30,818 nt of DNA from an uncultured Bacillota bacterium. Its GTDB lineage: Bacteria > Bacillota_I > Bacilli_A > RF39 > UBA660. The position numbers and the translations under genes were made by a program. The DNA is taken from positions 1 to 30,818 of the forward strand of contig CAUAFL010000014.1 in assembly GCA_958428295.1 (NCBI GenBank). Reading direction: 5' to 3'. The notes under the pieces were generated by a model, which worked only from the letters and a program-made list of their open reading frames with translations, was not told the origin of the DNA and ran no database searches. Positions 1 through 7,595 of the stretch are shown here, piece by piece. Each line of letters opens with the position of its first letter. Within the stretch, counting starts at the first letter, position 1.

Positions 1-87
1 TTTTTGTTGTCACATGTGAAAAAGAACAATTAGTTAGATAATCGTACCCCCCCCCCAGGTTAACATTAGGCTATCTATCTTTTTCAC
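1..87 (-). CDS. 5' end of a leftward gene with a G10 run; partial, frame closed as read
   Basis: A GTG at 85-87 lies 5 nt after a strong GAGGTGA ribosome site and about 23 nt after the expected transcript start of a good promoter (117-145). Translation begins MKKIDSLMLTW and enters a run of ten G (47-56 on the plus strand). As written, the frame stops at TAA (34-36) after 17 codons. With 11 or 8 G it stays open to the window edge (ending YDYLTNCSFSHVTTK), and with 9 G it stops again. Either the gene is switched by slippage in the G run, the run was miscounted in sequencing, or this is only a short leader peptide. The product is not recognisable. Fifteen open codons after the run is weak proof of coding; the initiation signals are the stronger evidence. 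Confidence 0.35.
16..87. repeat. Inverted repeat around the G10 run
   Basis: GTGAAAAAGA (16-25) is complementary to TCTTTTTCAC (78-87), and the inner TAGATA (35-40) to TATCTA (72-77). Together they make 16 pairs with one 9-nt bulge, and the G/C run lies in the loop. In a minus-strand transcript the outer arm is the GTG start codon and next codons of the leftward gene, so folding could mask the start. A perfect 10-bp palindrome, TCACATGTGA, overlaps at 10-19. The structure is seen in the sequence; any regulatory role is inference. Confidence 0.35.
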
Positions 88-116
88 TCTGTTCACCTCA
101 CTAATTTTATATTACT

Positions 117-145
117 AATATAACAAATTATTTCTTTTAAGACAA
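117..145 (-). promoter_or_regulatory. Sigma-A-type promoter of the leftward gene
   Basis: On the minus strand, TTGTCT (140-145) is followed after exactly 17 nt by TATATT (117-122). The GAGGTGA ribosome site and GTG start follow about 30 nt downstream. It lies just after the stop codon of the glycine-rich gene at 172, so it would separate the two transcripts. Confidence 0.5.
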
Positions 146-171
146 TTCCTTATCAATTACTCTGATACATA

Positions 172-1683
172 CTAGCTCACTAAAGTTATCTTGGCAAACC
201 CATGACCAGGATTACCTGTCATTGTACTACTTCCATCATAAGTAGGCATTGTATCATTTCCGGCTTTCATGATAGTATTCATAAACTTCTTTCCTGAGTA
301 ATGATAAGAACAAGTGACATCGGTCGTTCCATCAGCACAGGCTGTCCCACTACTATCACCTCTTGGAGTAAGCGAGGAAGCTGACGTAATCGCCACACAG
401 CCAGTATAGCCAGAGATATAAGAAGAGCCTCCTCCTCCTGCATTATGCCCCCTAGTTGAAGAGCCACCACCATAATAACCAGCACCGCCGCCATTTCCAC
501 CACAGCAAGTTGGCTTTATGGTTGCATCTCCCCCATATCCAAAGCCTCCAGTAATGTAATCATTTTCTACTTGCTTTCCCCCTATGGTTTGACTACCACC
601 AGTACCACTATAAGTAATTCCAAATGATGAGGCTACTGTCGTCGCTCCGGTTTCCCCAATTAAACCGCCACCAGCACCTAAACGGGAAGGTGCATAAAAA
701 GAACGGCCATCTCCTTGGCCAGCTCCTCCACCTGCACCAGCTACCATAATACGGCTGGCTAGTGATGCTGTGTCATTCCAAGTACCAGAAGTTAAACGAA
801 TATCTGTCGCTCCTCCTCCTCCGGTACTTGGTTGTGTTCTTACAACTTTCATACCACCACCATTATAGCCTCCAGCGGTATCACTTCCTTCTCCTCCGAC
901 ATAGACATATAAAGTTTCTCCTTTGGTAAGATTTATTTCTCCTGCGGTATAACCACCCTTTCCTCCAATAACTGTATTGTAACTTCCTCCTTGTGCTCCC
1001 CATAATTCGATTTTGTAGGTTCCATTTTGAGGTGCCGTAAAGGTTTGGACATCTCCCGTATAGCCATATAAGCTTCCAACAACTACTCTACTACTTCCAT
1101 AGACATTTACTTTTACTTTAAAACTTAGATTTCCTCCATCTCCTTGCGGATTATAATTATCCTTTACCCACATCCGTAACCGATAGTTTCTAGTTACATT
1201 ACTATTGGTAGTGCCAATATATAAACTCATTTCCCCCTCAGGTCGTCCCGTATAACTATTCGCGGTAGTCTCTTCCCTATATACCCTTGGAACCATTACT
1301 TCGGTTTCGGTTCCATCACTATTTTTCTCGGTTAGATATAACTTGATATTATTTTCATCTATTGTATTACCACTTTGTTTTTTCGCTCCTATTTCATAAC
1401 TAATCAAGGCTTGTCCCTGAACCGTAGAAGCCACACTAAAATCAAAGTATTCCCCACTTTTCGATAATTTCTTACCAGTGGCATCGGTTGTTGGAAGAGC
1501 ATTAGTAATACTAATGACATTACTACTTTCGGTATAACTCATTACCATCACTCCTGTGGTAATGGTATTGACTTTTTCTCCTGCTTTACTATAACTAAAA
1601 GCCGCATAGGTAATTCCCATCATCGCTATTAATAAGAAGATTAACCCAACAATAATCAACACTAATTCTTTTCTCTTCGTCAT
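172..1683 (-). CDS. Surface protein: SipW-type signal, TasA-like N-domain, glycine-rich C-domain
   Basis: A 503-residue exported protein. Residues 1-30 are a signal/anchor (MTKRKELVL, hydrophobic core, then TYAAFSYSKAGEK) of the kind seen on SipW-processed TasA/camelysin proteins. Residues 30-200 are a beta-rich domain. From about 205 to the end comes a glycine-rich domain opening with YGYTGDVQTFTAP and KIELWGAQGG, with many GGxGG runs. This resembles the Gly-rich domain found in Bacillota surface and phage tail proteins. Five cysteines lie in the C-domain (CCGG, TGC, TAC, TCS). No LPxTG-type tail is visible. It has its own promoter (1707-1735) and an AGAGGTG ribosome site 7 nt before ATG. 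A paralogue begins beyond the right edge (29911-30818). The likely role is adhesin, matrix fibre or secreted substrate; which one cannot be told. Confidence 0.75.
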   Translation of the reverse strand: MTKRKELVLIIVGLIFLLIAMMGITYAAFSYSKAGEKVNTITTGVMVMSYTESSNVISITNALPTTDATGKKLSKSGEYFDFSVASTVQGQALISYEIGAKKQSGNTIDENNIKLYLTEKNSDGTETEVMVPRVYREETTANSYTGRPEGEMSLYIGTTNSNVTRNYRLRMWVKDNYNPQGDGGNLSFKVKVNVYGSSRVVVGSLYGYTGDVQTFTAPQNGTYKIELWGAQGGSYNTVIGGKGGYTAGEINLTKGETLYVYVGGEGSDTAGGYNGGGMKVVRTQPSTGGGGATDIRLTSGTWNDTASLASRIMVAGAGGGAGQGDGRSFYAPSRLGAGGGLIGETGATTVASSFGITYSGTGGSQTIGGKQVENDYITGGFGYGGDATIKPTCCGGNGGGAGYYGGGSSTRGHNAGGGGSSYISGYTGCVAITSASSLTPRGDSSGTACADGTTDVTCSYHYSGKKFMNTIMKAGNDTMPTYDGSSTMTGNPGHGFAKITLVS

Positions 1684-1706
1684 GACCTTACACCTCTATT
1701 ATCTCT

Positions 1707-1735
1707 ATTATACCCTATTTCTTGATTTTTTCTAC
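1707..1735 (-). promoter_or_regulatory. Promoter of the glycine-rich surface gene
   Basis: A perfect TATAAT (1707-1712) lies about 25 nt upstream of the ATG at 1683. The matching -35 at 17 nt spacing (GTAGAA) is poor, which suggests an activator or reliance on the extended -10 context. The core AAATAGGGTATA is shared with the promoter at 29348. An inverted repeat TTTTTCTA/TAGAAAAA (1727-1734 and 1751-1758) overlaps and flanks the -35 region and could be an operator. Confidence 0.55.
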
Positions 1736-1769
1736 TGTTTCTTTGACCACTAGAAAAACAAGATTTCAG

Positions 1770-2408
1770 TTAAATAATTTCAGTATCTTCTTTATAATAA
1801 TTTTGCATTTTCTGATGAATTTCTAGCATCTTGCGGTCTAGTTTATCAATGTCTAAAGCACAAGTATACATACTCTCCTGGACTTCTTCGGGCACTTTGC
1901 CAGAAAATTTGTAGCGAATTTTATGATCAAGACTAGCCCAAAAGTCCATGGCTAGGGTTCTTATCTGTACTTCTGCCTCGACCATTTTAACCCCTTCTAT
2001 TAGATAGACCGGTACATAGACAATTAAATGGTAGCTAGAGTAGCCACTATCCTTCGGATTAGCAATATAGTCTTTTTTGGCATGAACCACAATTTGTTCA
2101 CTATTTTCTAGCATTTCGACAATTTTATAAACATCTGATAAAAAGGCGCAGACAATACGAACACCAATCATATCATGAACATGTTCTTCAATGTTCTGCG
2201 TCGTTACTTCATAGCCACGTTCTGTTAATTTTTTCACCATGCTGTGATAAGATTTAATTCTAGTCTTTACATGTTCAACAGGCATATAATGATTTTTAAA
2301 TTCAAAATCTTGTAATAAAATATTCAACTGTGTTTCTAACATTTTTAAAGCGGCTGTATATTTTAGTAATAGTTCATCTAACCCTGTTATCTCTTGCTCT
2401 TCAATCAT
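1770..2408 (-). CDS. relQ: Small alarmone synthetase, RelQ/YjbM type
   Basis: A 212-residue (p)ppGpp synthetase that moves pyrophosphate from ATP to GDP/GTP in the cytoplasm. The length and single RelA/SpoT synthetase domain match the RelQ (SAS1) class, with no HD hydrolase or TGS/ACT domains. Family motifs are visible: RIKSYHSMVKKL near 49-60, HDMIGVRIVCAF near 78-89, DSGYSSYHLIVYVP near 119-132, and EVQIRTLAMDFWASLDHK near 146-163. A GGAAGGAG site precedes the ATG by 5 nt. It is the last gene of the sepF-divIVA-relQ unit, 30 nt after divIVA, which ties its expression to cell-division genes. The tetramer and allosteric pppGpp control known for RelQ are assumed by family, not read here. Confidence 0.9.
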   Translation of the reverse strand: MIEEQEITGLDELLLKYTAALKMLETQLNILLQDFEFKNHYMPVEHVKTRIKSYHSMVKKLTERGYEVTTQNIEEHVHDMIGVRIVCAFLSDVYKIVEMLENSEQIVVHAKKDYIANPKDSGYSSYHLIVYVPVYLIEGVKMVEAEVQIRTLAMDFWASLDHKIRYKFSGKVPEEVQESMYTCALDIDKLDRKMLEIHQKMQNYYKEDTEII

Positions 2409-2438
2409 AATTTCTCCTTCCCATAGTGAAAACTAGAC

Positions 2439-2873
2439 TTATTCTTCTAAGTCTAGCAATTCTATTTCTTCCACTACGGCCAACTGCTGTTCTACAATGA
2501 TTTTTAATTTGCGCTTAAATATTTTGACATTTTTCTCTAATAAGTCCGCCTCATTCTCAATTTTTTCAGCCTTTAATAAGGCTTCATTAACAATTCTTGA
2601 AGCGTTATGTTTAGCATCACTAATGACAGTATCCGCTTCTTCTCGTGCTAAACGTTTGATATTATCGCCCGTTTTCTCCGCATTAATTAAGGATTGCTTT
2701 AAGGTATTTTCTAATTGTTCATAATGCGCTAATTTATCTTTCAATTGCATAATTTCTTGTTTTTGTTGTTGACACTTTTGGATAATACCTTCTGTTTCCC
2801 GAATGACGTCGGTTACAAATTTATTTACCTCTATTTTATTATAGCCATTGGCTTCATAATTAAATTTGTCCAT
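2439..2873 (-). CDS. divIVA: DivIVA-family coiled-coil protein
   Basis: A 144-residue protein with the short DivIVA/GpsB N-terminal membrane-binding segment (FNYEANGYNKIEVNKFVTDV at 4-23), followed by a long coiled coil from about 25 to 120 and an acidic end (EEIELLDLEE). DivIVA proteins sense curved membrane at poles and septa and recruit division and wall-growth factors. It sits 26 nt after sepF in the same unit, echoing the Bacillus sepF...divIVA neighbourhood but without ylmG or ylmH between. The ribosome site AGGGG is 8 nt from ATG. A GpsB-like role is possible because the protein is short. Confidence 0.8.
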   Translation of the reverse strand: MDKFNYEANGYNKIEVNKFVTDVIRETEGIIQKCQQQKQEIMQLKDKLAHYEQLENTLKQSLINAEKTGDNIKRLAREEADTVISDAKHNASRIVNEALLKAEKIENEADLLEKNVKIFKRKLKIIVEQQLAVVEEIELLDLEE

Positions 2874-2899
2874 GTTTTCATCCCCTTTATGGGTTTAAT

Positions 2900-3331
2900 C
2901 TACCAGTCAAATTCATCATCATCTTGGCTTTTACTTTTACTCTTACTAGGTTTTGTTGGCGCCGCATCATCACTGATCTTTCCTTCAACATTAACATTAT
3001 TAGGAGTACATAAAAAGATCCCTCCCCCTAATTTTTGTAAATCACCACCGATGGCATAGAGTGTACCACTTAAAAAATCAACAATTCGTTTTGCTTGATC
3101 CGGTGTGACACGTTTTAAGTTCACCACTACGGCATTACGCTCCTTTAAGTGATCAGCAATTTGTTGAGATTCTGAATAAGCACGGGGTTCTAGCAGCATC
3201 ATTTTACTACCAGCAACACCATTTTCATAGCTATATTCTTCTTTACTCACTTTATAATACTCCTCCTCTTTGACATCTTCTTCCTCTTCTGCTTCTTGTC
3301 CCATTAGTTTTTTTAATTTATCTAAAGCCAT
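2900..3331 (-). CDS. sepF: Cell division protein SepF
   Basis: A 143-residue SepF, which binds the FtsZ C-terminus and anchors and bundles the Z-ring at the membrane. The N-terminus (MALDKLKKLMG) is the expected amphipathic membrane helix. An acidic linker follows (about 13-45), then the SepF core: LLEPRAYSESQQIADHL near 46-62, NAVVVNLKRVTPDQAKRIVD near 66-85, FLSGTLYAIGGDLQKLGG near 86-103, IFLCTPNNV near 105-113. The tail is Ser/Lys then acidic (DDDEFDW). It is the first gene of the division unit. The start lies 11 nt after GGGAGG, longer than usual, but no better in-frame start exists. Confidence 0.92.
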   Translation of the reverse strand: MALDKLKKLMGQEAEEEEDVKEEEYYKVSKEEYSYENGVAGSKMMLLEPRAYSESQQIADHLKERNAVVVNLKRVTPDQAKRIVDFLSGTLYAIGGDLQKLGGGIFLCTPNNVNVEGKISDDAAPTKPSKSKSKSQDDDEFDW

Positions 3332-3354
3332 ATAATATGCATCCTCCCTTTTAT

Positions 3355-3384
3355 CTTATATATCATCTTATCATAAATTTACAA
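3355..3384 (-). promoter_or_regulatory. Probable promoter of sepF-divIVA-relQ
   Basis: On the minus strand TTGTAA (3379-3384) is followed at 16-18 nt by overlapping -10 candidates TATATA, ATATAA and TATAAG (3355-3362). It sits in the 80-nt gap between the HerA-type gene and sepF. Which -10 is used cannot be decided. Confidence 0.4.
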
Positions 3385-3385
3385 A

Positions 3386-3399
3386 AAGGAAAAGTCCTT
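3386..3399 (-). terminator. Weak hairpin with T-run after the HerA-type gene
   Basis: On the minus strand AAGGA-CTTT-TCCTT is followed by TTT. The 5-bp stem is short, so this is at best an inefficient terminator, allowing read-through into sepF. Confidence 0.25.
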
Positions 3400-3411
3400 A
3401 AATACAACAAC

Positions 3412-5190
3412 TTAACCAATGACATCTTGTTGATACCACAGTTTTTCAACATTGACATTGTTAGATAATGGTTCCGGGTCAGGTCTTGGAAAATACATAT
3501 TGACAGGAATTTTAAATGCATTTCCAAAAGCAATACAGTTTCCTGGTTTTAAGTTTTTCAGCTGTTGGGCTATCTCACTAGAAATATTAGGCACCATATC
3601 ACGAATGTAATTTAAATCTTTGGGGTGCAGTGTTCGTAAAATAATAAAATTAGAACACTGTGAAATCGCCGTATCGGAAAGTTCACTAGGCCGTTGCGTA
3701 ATGAGCCCCAACAGAACACCATATTTACGTCCCTCTTTAGTAATACGATCAAAAATATTATAGCCTAAGATGTCCGTATCCCGATCCTTTTGAACATAGC
3801 GATGAGCTTCTTCAATGATAATGTGAAAAGGAATACTCCCTCGTTGTTCATTTTCAACGGCTAAGTCAAAAATGAGTTTTGATAGTACCTTGGTAAGTAC
3901 CTTGGCCAATCGATCATCAATATAACTGATGTTAAAATTAATAACTTGACACTTTTGCCCATCGGTTGTACTAAAAAGACGATGAATATAAGATTGTCGT
4001 GACATATACGAACGGCAATTAAAGAAAGCACTTTCCTTACTATTCACTAAGGTATGGAGCCGTACACCTAAGACATTCATTTCGTCATACACTTTATCAC
4101 TTTTTAAAATTCCTTCCGAAATTAAAGCAAAATCCATAGCTGTTTCTAGGTCTTCAAGATTATAGGTAATCATCTTTTGAGGTAAACTTTCCAAGGCATC
4201 ACTTTCTAAAATAAATTGTTTTACAAAATTAACTACTAATTCAATTTCTTGTAATTTTCCCGTTTTATCTATATAAAGACATTGTTTTAGTGTCCTTGTA
4301 TAACCAGGTTGAACAAGGAGACTTTCAAGACTTAACTCCTCCGTATGAAATTTTGTCAATACGGCTATCACTTGATCACGAATTTTAGTCGATTGAGCGC
4401 CACTTAGTAAGATATCTTCTAGTGCTCTAGCAATAATATCATTTTTATACTTTTGTACATCTTCAGGAGCTCCCGCTAAAATAGGCACTAAATGCAGTGC
4501 TTTTTCAATAATTGGTAACTGATTAGGCGTTGTTACATCCAGTAATAAGGCAATATCATCTACATCTAATAACCAAAGTGGAATGTTAATTAATTCACTA
4601 TCGACACTACTGGTACTAGTCGTATAACTTTTATAATTCATCAGCGGATGAGCATCATGCATATGATTGAGTGCTTTTGTGTATTCTCCATAGGCGTCAA
4701 ATAAAATGACATTAGCGGCAATAGGACTATGCTGATTATTAATAAAGATGTTTTGTAAAATTCTGCTGACTGAAAATGACTTCCCGCTACCACTATTGCC
4801 AAGGATAGCAAAATGATTGCTAAAAAAATCATTAATATTGACATTAATTTGATAATTTTGGTAAATATTTGAATAGCCCAGAGTCACTTCATTGTCTTTG
4901 GGTTGTTGATGTCCTAAGACCAATTCCAACTCAGACATAGTAATTATTCGAACAGTACTGCGAAAAGAAGGTTTCATGCTAATGCCAGGTAAAAAGGTGG
5001 TCTCTTTCAATTCACCAATGACATTGACCTTTAAGGTTGTGCGAGTACTGCTGACAATTTCGCCAACGATTTTTTTAATCTCATCTTCGAAGATAACATG
5101 TAAACCAATTAAGTTCGTCTGTTTACACATATCAATTGCTAGATCGACGATGACACTATTGTCTACTATTTCTTGAATTGTTCCTAGCAT
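3412..5190 (-). CDS. HerA-type hexameric ATPase/translocase (DUF87)
   Basis: A 592-residue HerA/FtsK-class pump. Residues 1-110 form the N-terminal beta-barrel typical of HerA (LGTIQEIVDNSVIVDL, later VNVIGELKETTFLPG). The RecA-like core has Walker A GNSGSGKS at 131-138, Walker B HIIIEEAHRYV near 456-466, and a following LITQRPSEL motif near 495. HerA normally drives DNA translocation with the nuclease NurA or other effectors; no such partner is next to it here. It has its own promoter (5219-5247) and an AGAGGGTG ribosome site 5 nt before ATG. It lies between the secretion cluster and the division genes and is probably separate from both. It is not VirB4, because it has the HerA barrel and a different flanking order. 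Confidence 0.8.
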   Translation of the reverse strand: MLGTIQEIVDNSVIVDLAIDMCKQTNLIGLHVIFEDEIKKIVGEIVSSTRTTLKVNVIGELKETTFLPGISMKPSFRSTVRIITMSELELVLGHQQPKDNEVTLGYSNIYQNYQINVNINDFFSNHFAILGNSGSGKSFSVSRILQNIFINNQHSPIAANVILFDAYGEYTKALNHMHDAHPLMNYKSYTTSTSSVDSELINIPLWLLDVDDIALLLDVTTPNQLPIIEKALHLVPILAGAPEDVQKYKNDIIARALEDILLSGAQSTKIRDQVIAVLTKFHTEELSLESLLVQPGYTRTLKQCLYIDKTGKLQEIELVVNFVKQFILESDALESLPQKMITYNLEDLETAMDFALISEGILKSDKVYDEMNVLGVRLHTLVNSKESAFFNCRSYMSRQSYIHRLFSTTDGQKCQVINFNISYIDDRLAKVLTKVLSKLIFDLAVENEQRGSIPFHIIIEEAHRYVQKDRDTDILGYNIFDRITKEGRKYGVLLGLITQRPSELSDTAISQCSNFIILRTLHPKDLNYIRDMVPNISSEIAQQLKNLKPGNCIAFGNAFKIPVNMYFPRPDPEPLSNNVNVEKLWYQQDVIG

Positions 5191-5218
5191 AATTACACCC
5201 TCTTACTCTATTATGTTC

Positions 5219-5247
5219 ATTATACTATTTTCTTTGAGAAATGTAAA
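5219..5247 (-). promoter_or_regulatory. Promoter of the HerA-type gene
   Basis: TTTACA (5242-5247) and a perfect TATAAT (5219-5224), spaced by exactly 17 nt on the minus strand, lie about 30 nt before the ATG. This is one of the best promoter matches in the window. Confidence 0.75.
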
Positions 5248-5302
5248 TCCAGGAATTTTAAAGAGCATAGAAAGCTTACAGGAGGCTATAAAGTCGATAA
5301 AA

Positions 5303-5323
5303 TGAGTATTACTTGAGTATTAC
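5303..5323. repeat. Tandem pair of TGAGTATTAC
   Basis: The 10-mer TGAGTATTAC occurs at 5303-5312 and again at 5314-5323, an 11-bp period (about one helix turn), between the terminator of the secretion cluster and the HerA promoter. A regulator-binding pair is possible. A nearby inverted repeat AGAAC/GTTCT spans 5329-5344. Confidence 0.35.
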
Positions 5324-5357
5324 CGTTAAGAACGCATGAGTTCTCACACAAACTAAA

Positions 5358-5395
5358 AGCCTTGTATATCAATACTTTCATTGCTATACAAAGCT
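5358..5395 (-). terminator. Terminator at the end of the secretion cluster
   Basis: On the minus strand, AGCTTTGTATA pairs with TATACAAGGCT (one mismatch), with a further inner ATTG/CAAT-type 4-bp stem. TTTTAGTTT follows. It begins 7 nt after the stop codon of the VirD4-like gene, the right place to end the long minus-strand operon. Confidence 0.6.
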
Positions 5396-5402
5396 CTTAA
5401 AA

Positions 5403-7595
5403 TTATTCATCAAAAAAGTCATCAAAGAAGTCGTCTTCTTTTTCTTCTTCTAAGTCCAACACCATTTCCTGAGGTACCTTTTCTTTAGGAGGGGGTGGTA
5501 CGGAAGAAGCTGCGGTTTTTGATCCTTGGGAAAAGAACGTAGATGTTTCAGGGACTTTTGGTGAAGCAGCTACGGCTGATGGCGGAGCGGAAGCCGGTGG
5601 TTTGTTTTTCGCTTCTTCAGCTTCCAATTCTGCAATTTTTGCATCTATTTTTCGTACTAGATCATCTACATCGAAGGTAGGAACTTCTTGTTGAGGGGAA
5701 TTATCGGGCGGTAAAAATGAGGGAAGTGGCTTTTCAGTAGGAATTACTGGTGGTACCTGTGAAGTAGGCATAGAATTAGATTCTTTTGCTAATAAATTGG
5801 GCGGTAAAAATGGGGGCAGCCCTAGTGGCATGGTCTCTGTCCCTCCTGTGCTATTAGGAGGCGTACTACCATTCATCATCTCGATTAATTTACGTTTCTT
5901 TTCTTCCTTGACAAATGCTTTAATATCAAACACATGAACAGTTTGTTTTTCCCGCTCTGGGAATAGAGCCTTAGGGTATTTATGACCCCAATCAATTTTA
6001 AAGTCAGGGGTGAATTTCGTTTTAAATGGCTGTTTGCGCATTCGCATAATAATGACTTCAAATTGACTCATTCGTTGTAAATCAGACACTGTCACGAGTG
6101 GGGTACTGGCTGTTTTATCATCTTTTTTACTTTTGACCTCTCCGCACATTTTAGAAATTTCTTCGAGTGCTGCTAATTCGGTAGAAATCAAATAAATAAT
6201 ATTTCCACAGTTACCACGAATCGTTTCAGCATTTTCTTTACCGTAAACTTGATTTAATTGGGCATAGTTTTGAATAATCATCGTAAAGCGAATATGCCGA
6301 CTTCTAGCAGCTGTAATCATCGTCGTAACATCTTTGAGGGGTGGCATATTAGCAAACTCATCTAATAGAAAGTTGGTTCGAACAGGAAGAAAACCACCAT
6401 TTTCTTGTGCTACATCGATTAAGGTTTCATAACACTGTTTTAACAGAATGGTCACCAGTGGATGATAGGTCTTTTTTTCATCTTGCACAACAATGAAAAG
6501 TGCCGTTTTTTTTCGCCCAATATCCGCTAGTTCGATATCACTATGACTTAACATCTCACTTAAGTTTTCTCGTGAAGCAAATAGTTTGATTTTTTGTTTA
6601 AAAACTGCTAAAATACTTCCTTTCGTCTCCGTAGGAGCCATAATGGTACTAGAAGCATTAATGGCTGCAGCACTAGCTGGATTCTTATTTTCAAAGTATT
6701 CTTTAATATACGTAGAGCCACCAAATTTTTCTTCACCAACCGTTGTCATTAAGCTGATGCTATTGATATTAATTTCCTCTTCTTTGGCATCTTCAAATAG
6801 CCCTAGCGCTACACCTGAGAAATAATCAGCTGATGTTTTTTCCCAAAAGGGGTCAGCATTGGTATTAGATTCATCATACAAAATATTTAAGGCAAGATCA
6901 TCTAATAATTCAATTGCTTTATCTTGATTCCCATGTTGATACATTCGATAAGGCATTGATAAAGGATTCCAACCACTTCCCATTTGAGGATCCCGAAAGT
7001 TTAGTACTTGAACATCATAACCTTTACTACGCAACATTTCAGCGCTACTTTCATAAATTTCCCCTTTAGGATCGGTAATAATCATACTCTCGCCTTTTTT
7101 AGCTAATAATTGTACGGTTGGTTTAATCACCGTCTGCGTTTTACCAGAACCGGTCGCCCCAATGACTAAGGTATGATACTCGCCATCATCTACCCAAGCT
7201 TGTGTATCTTTTAAAATAAGGGGAACCCCAGCGGCTTCACTAGTTTCTGCCTGGGGACTAACCATCTTTAATTCAGCTTGAATTTCTTTATCCTTTGCCC
7301 ATCTAGAATACCCTTTATCTTTTTTTTCAGTAGTAAGACCAAACCCTTTTTCCATTTCAAAAAAATAAGATTTTACACTTACTAACATTCCTACTAAAGC
7401 AAAGAAATAGATAATTAAAGTAATCCATAGAAAATCGGGAGTAAAAGCTGGGAAAGGATTGAGACCACTAAAATAGCCTTCACTAGCAAAACTATGTAGA
7501 TTGACAATTCCAATTGCCACCACATATAGAAGAAAGACGGCAAAGACGGCAAAGATAATTAAATCTTCTTTTTCTGCTCTAAACTTTAATTTCAT
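5403..7595 (-). CDS. virD4: VirD4/TraG-type T4SS coupling protein
   Basis: A 730-residue inner-membrane ATPase that receives substrates for the T4SS. Two N-terminal membrane helices (about 12-32 and 55-76) precede the core. Walker A GATGSGKT is at 146-153, IITDPKGEIYE near 173-183, and Walker B FLLDEFANMPPL near 410. From about 575 the protein is a Pro-rich, low-complexity tail with a repeated LPPFLPPN/LPSFLPPDN motif, ending in an acidic, Phe-rich DDFFDDFFDE. Such tails may serve as docking arms; that role is inference. Its start overlaps the stop of the upstream gene as ATGA. It is the last gene before the terminator. No relaxase accompanies it, so the cargo may be protein rather than DNA. 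Confidence 0.88.
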   Translation of the reverse strand: MKLKFRAEKEDLIIFAVFAVFLLYVVAIGIVNLHSFASEGYFSGLNPFPAFTPDFLWITLIIYFFALVGMLVSVKSYFFEMEKGFGLTTEKKDKGYSRWAKDKEIQAELKMVSPQAETSEAAGVPLILKDTQAWVDDGEYHTLVIGATGSGKTQTVIKPTVQLLAKKGESMIITDPKGEIYESSAEMLRSKGYDVQVLNFRDPQMGSGWNPLSMPYRMYQHGNQDKAIELLDDLALNILYDESNTNADPFWEKTSADYFSGVALGLFEDAKEEEININSISLMTTVGEEKFGGSTYIKEYFENKNPASAAAINASSTIMAPTETKGSILAVFKQKIKLFASRENLSEMLSHSDIELADIGRKKTALFIVVQDEKKTYHPLVTILLKQCYETLIDVAQENGGFLPVRTNFLLDEFANMPPLKDVTTMITAARSRHIRFTMIIQNYAQLNQVYGKENAETIRGNCGNIIYLISTELAALEEISKMCGEVKSKKDDKTASTPLVTVSDLQRMSQFEVIIMRMRKQPFKTKFTPDFKIDWGHKYPKALFPEREKQTVHVFDIKAFVKEEKKRKLIEMMNGSTPPNSTGGTETMPLGLPPFLPPNLLAKESNSMPTSQVPPVIPTEKPLPSFLPPDNSPQQEVPTFDVDDLVRKIDAKIAELEAEEAKNKPPASAPPSAVAASPKVPETSTFFSQGSKTAASSVPPPPKEKVPQEMVLDLEEEKEDDFFDDFFDE

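Noticed and set aside
279..503. Minus-strand 74-codon frame within the glycine-rich gene
   Set aside because: An alternative frame of the Gly-rich codons; repeated GGN codons keep other frames open.
410..900. Repeated GGN-rich sequence as a tandem repeat or CRISPR-like array
   Set aside because: No regular unit or spacer structure; it is ordinary codon use of a glycine-rich domain.
1727..1758. Inverted repeat TTTTTCTA/TAGAAAAA as a terminator of relQ
   Set aside because: On the minus strand the T-run precedes the stem and A-run follows, the wrong polarity for an intrinsic terminator; it is noted only as a possible operator.
2745..3059. Plus-strand open frame of 104 codons across the divIVA-sepF junction
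   Set aside because: Both strands cannot be functional here, and the minus strand encodes clear SepF and DivIVA; the plus frame looks like an antisense artefact.
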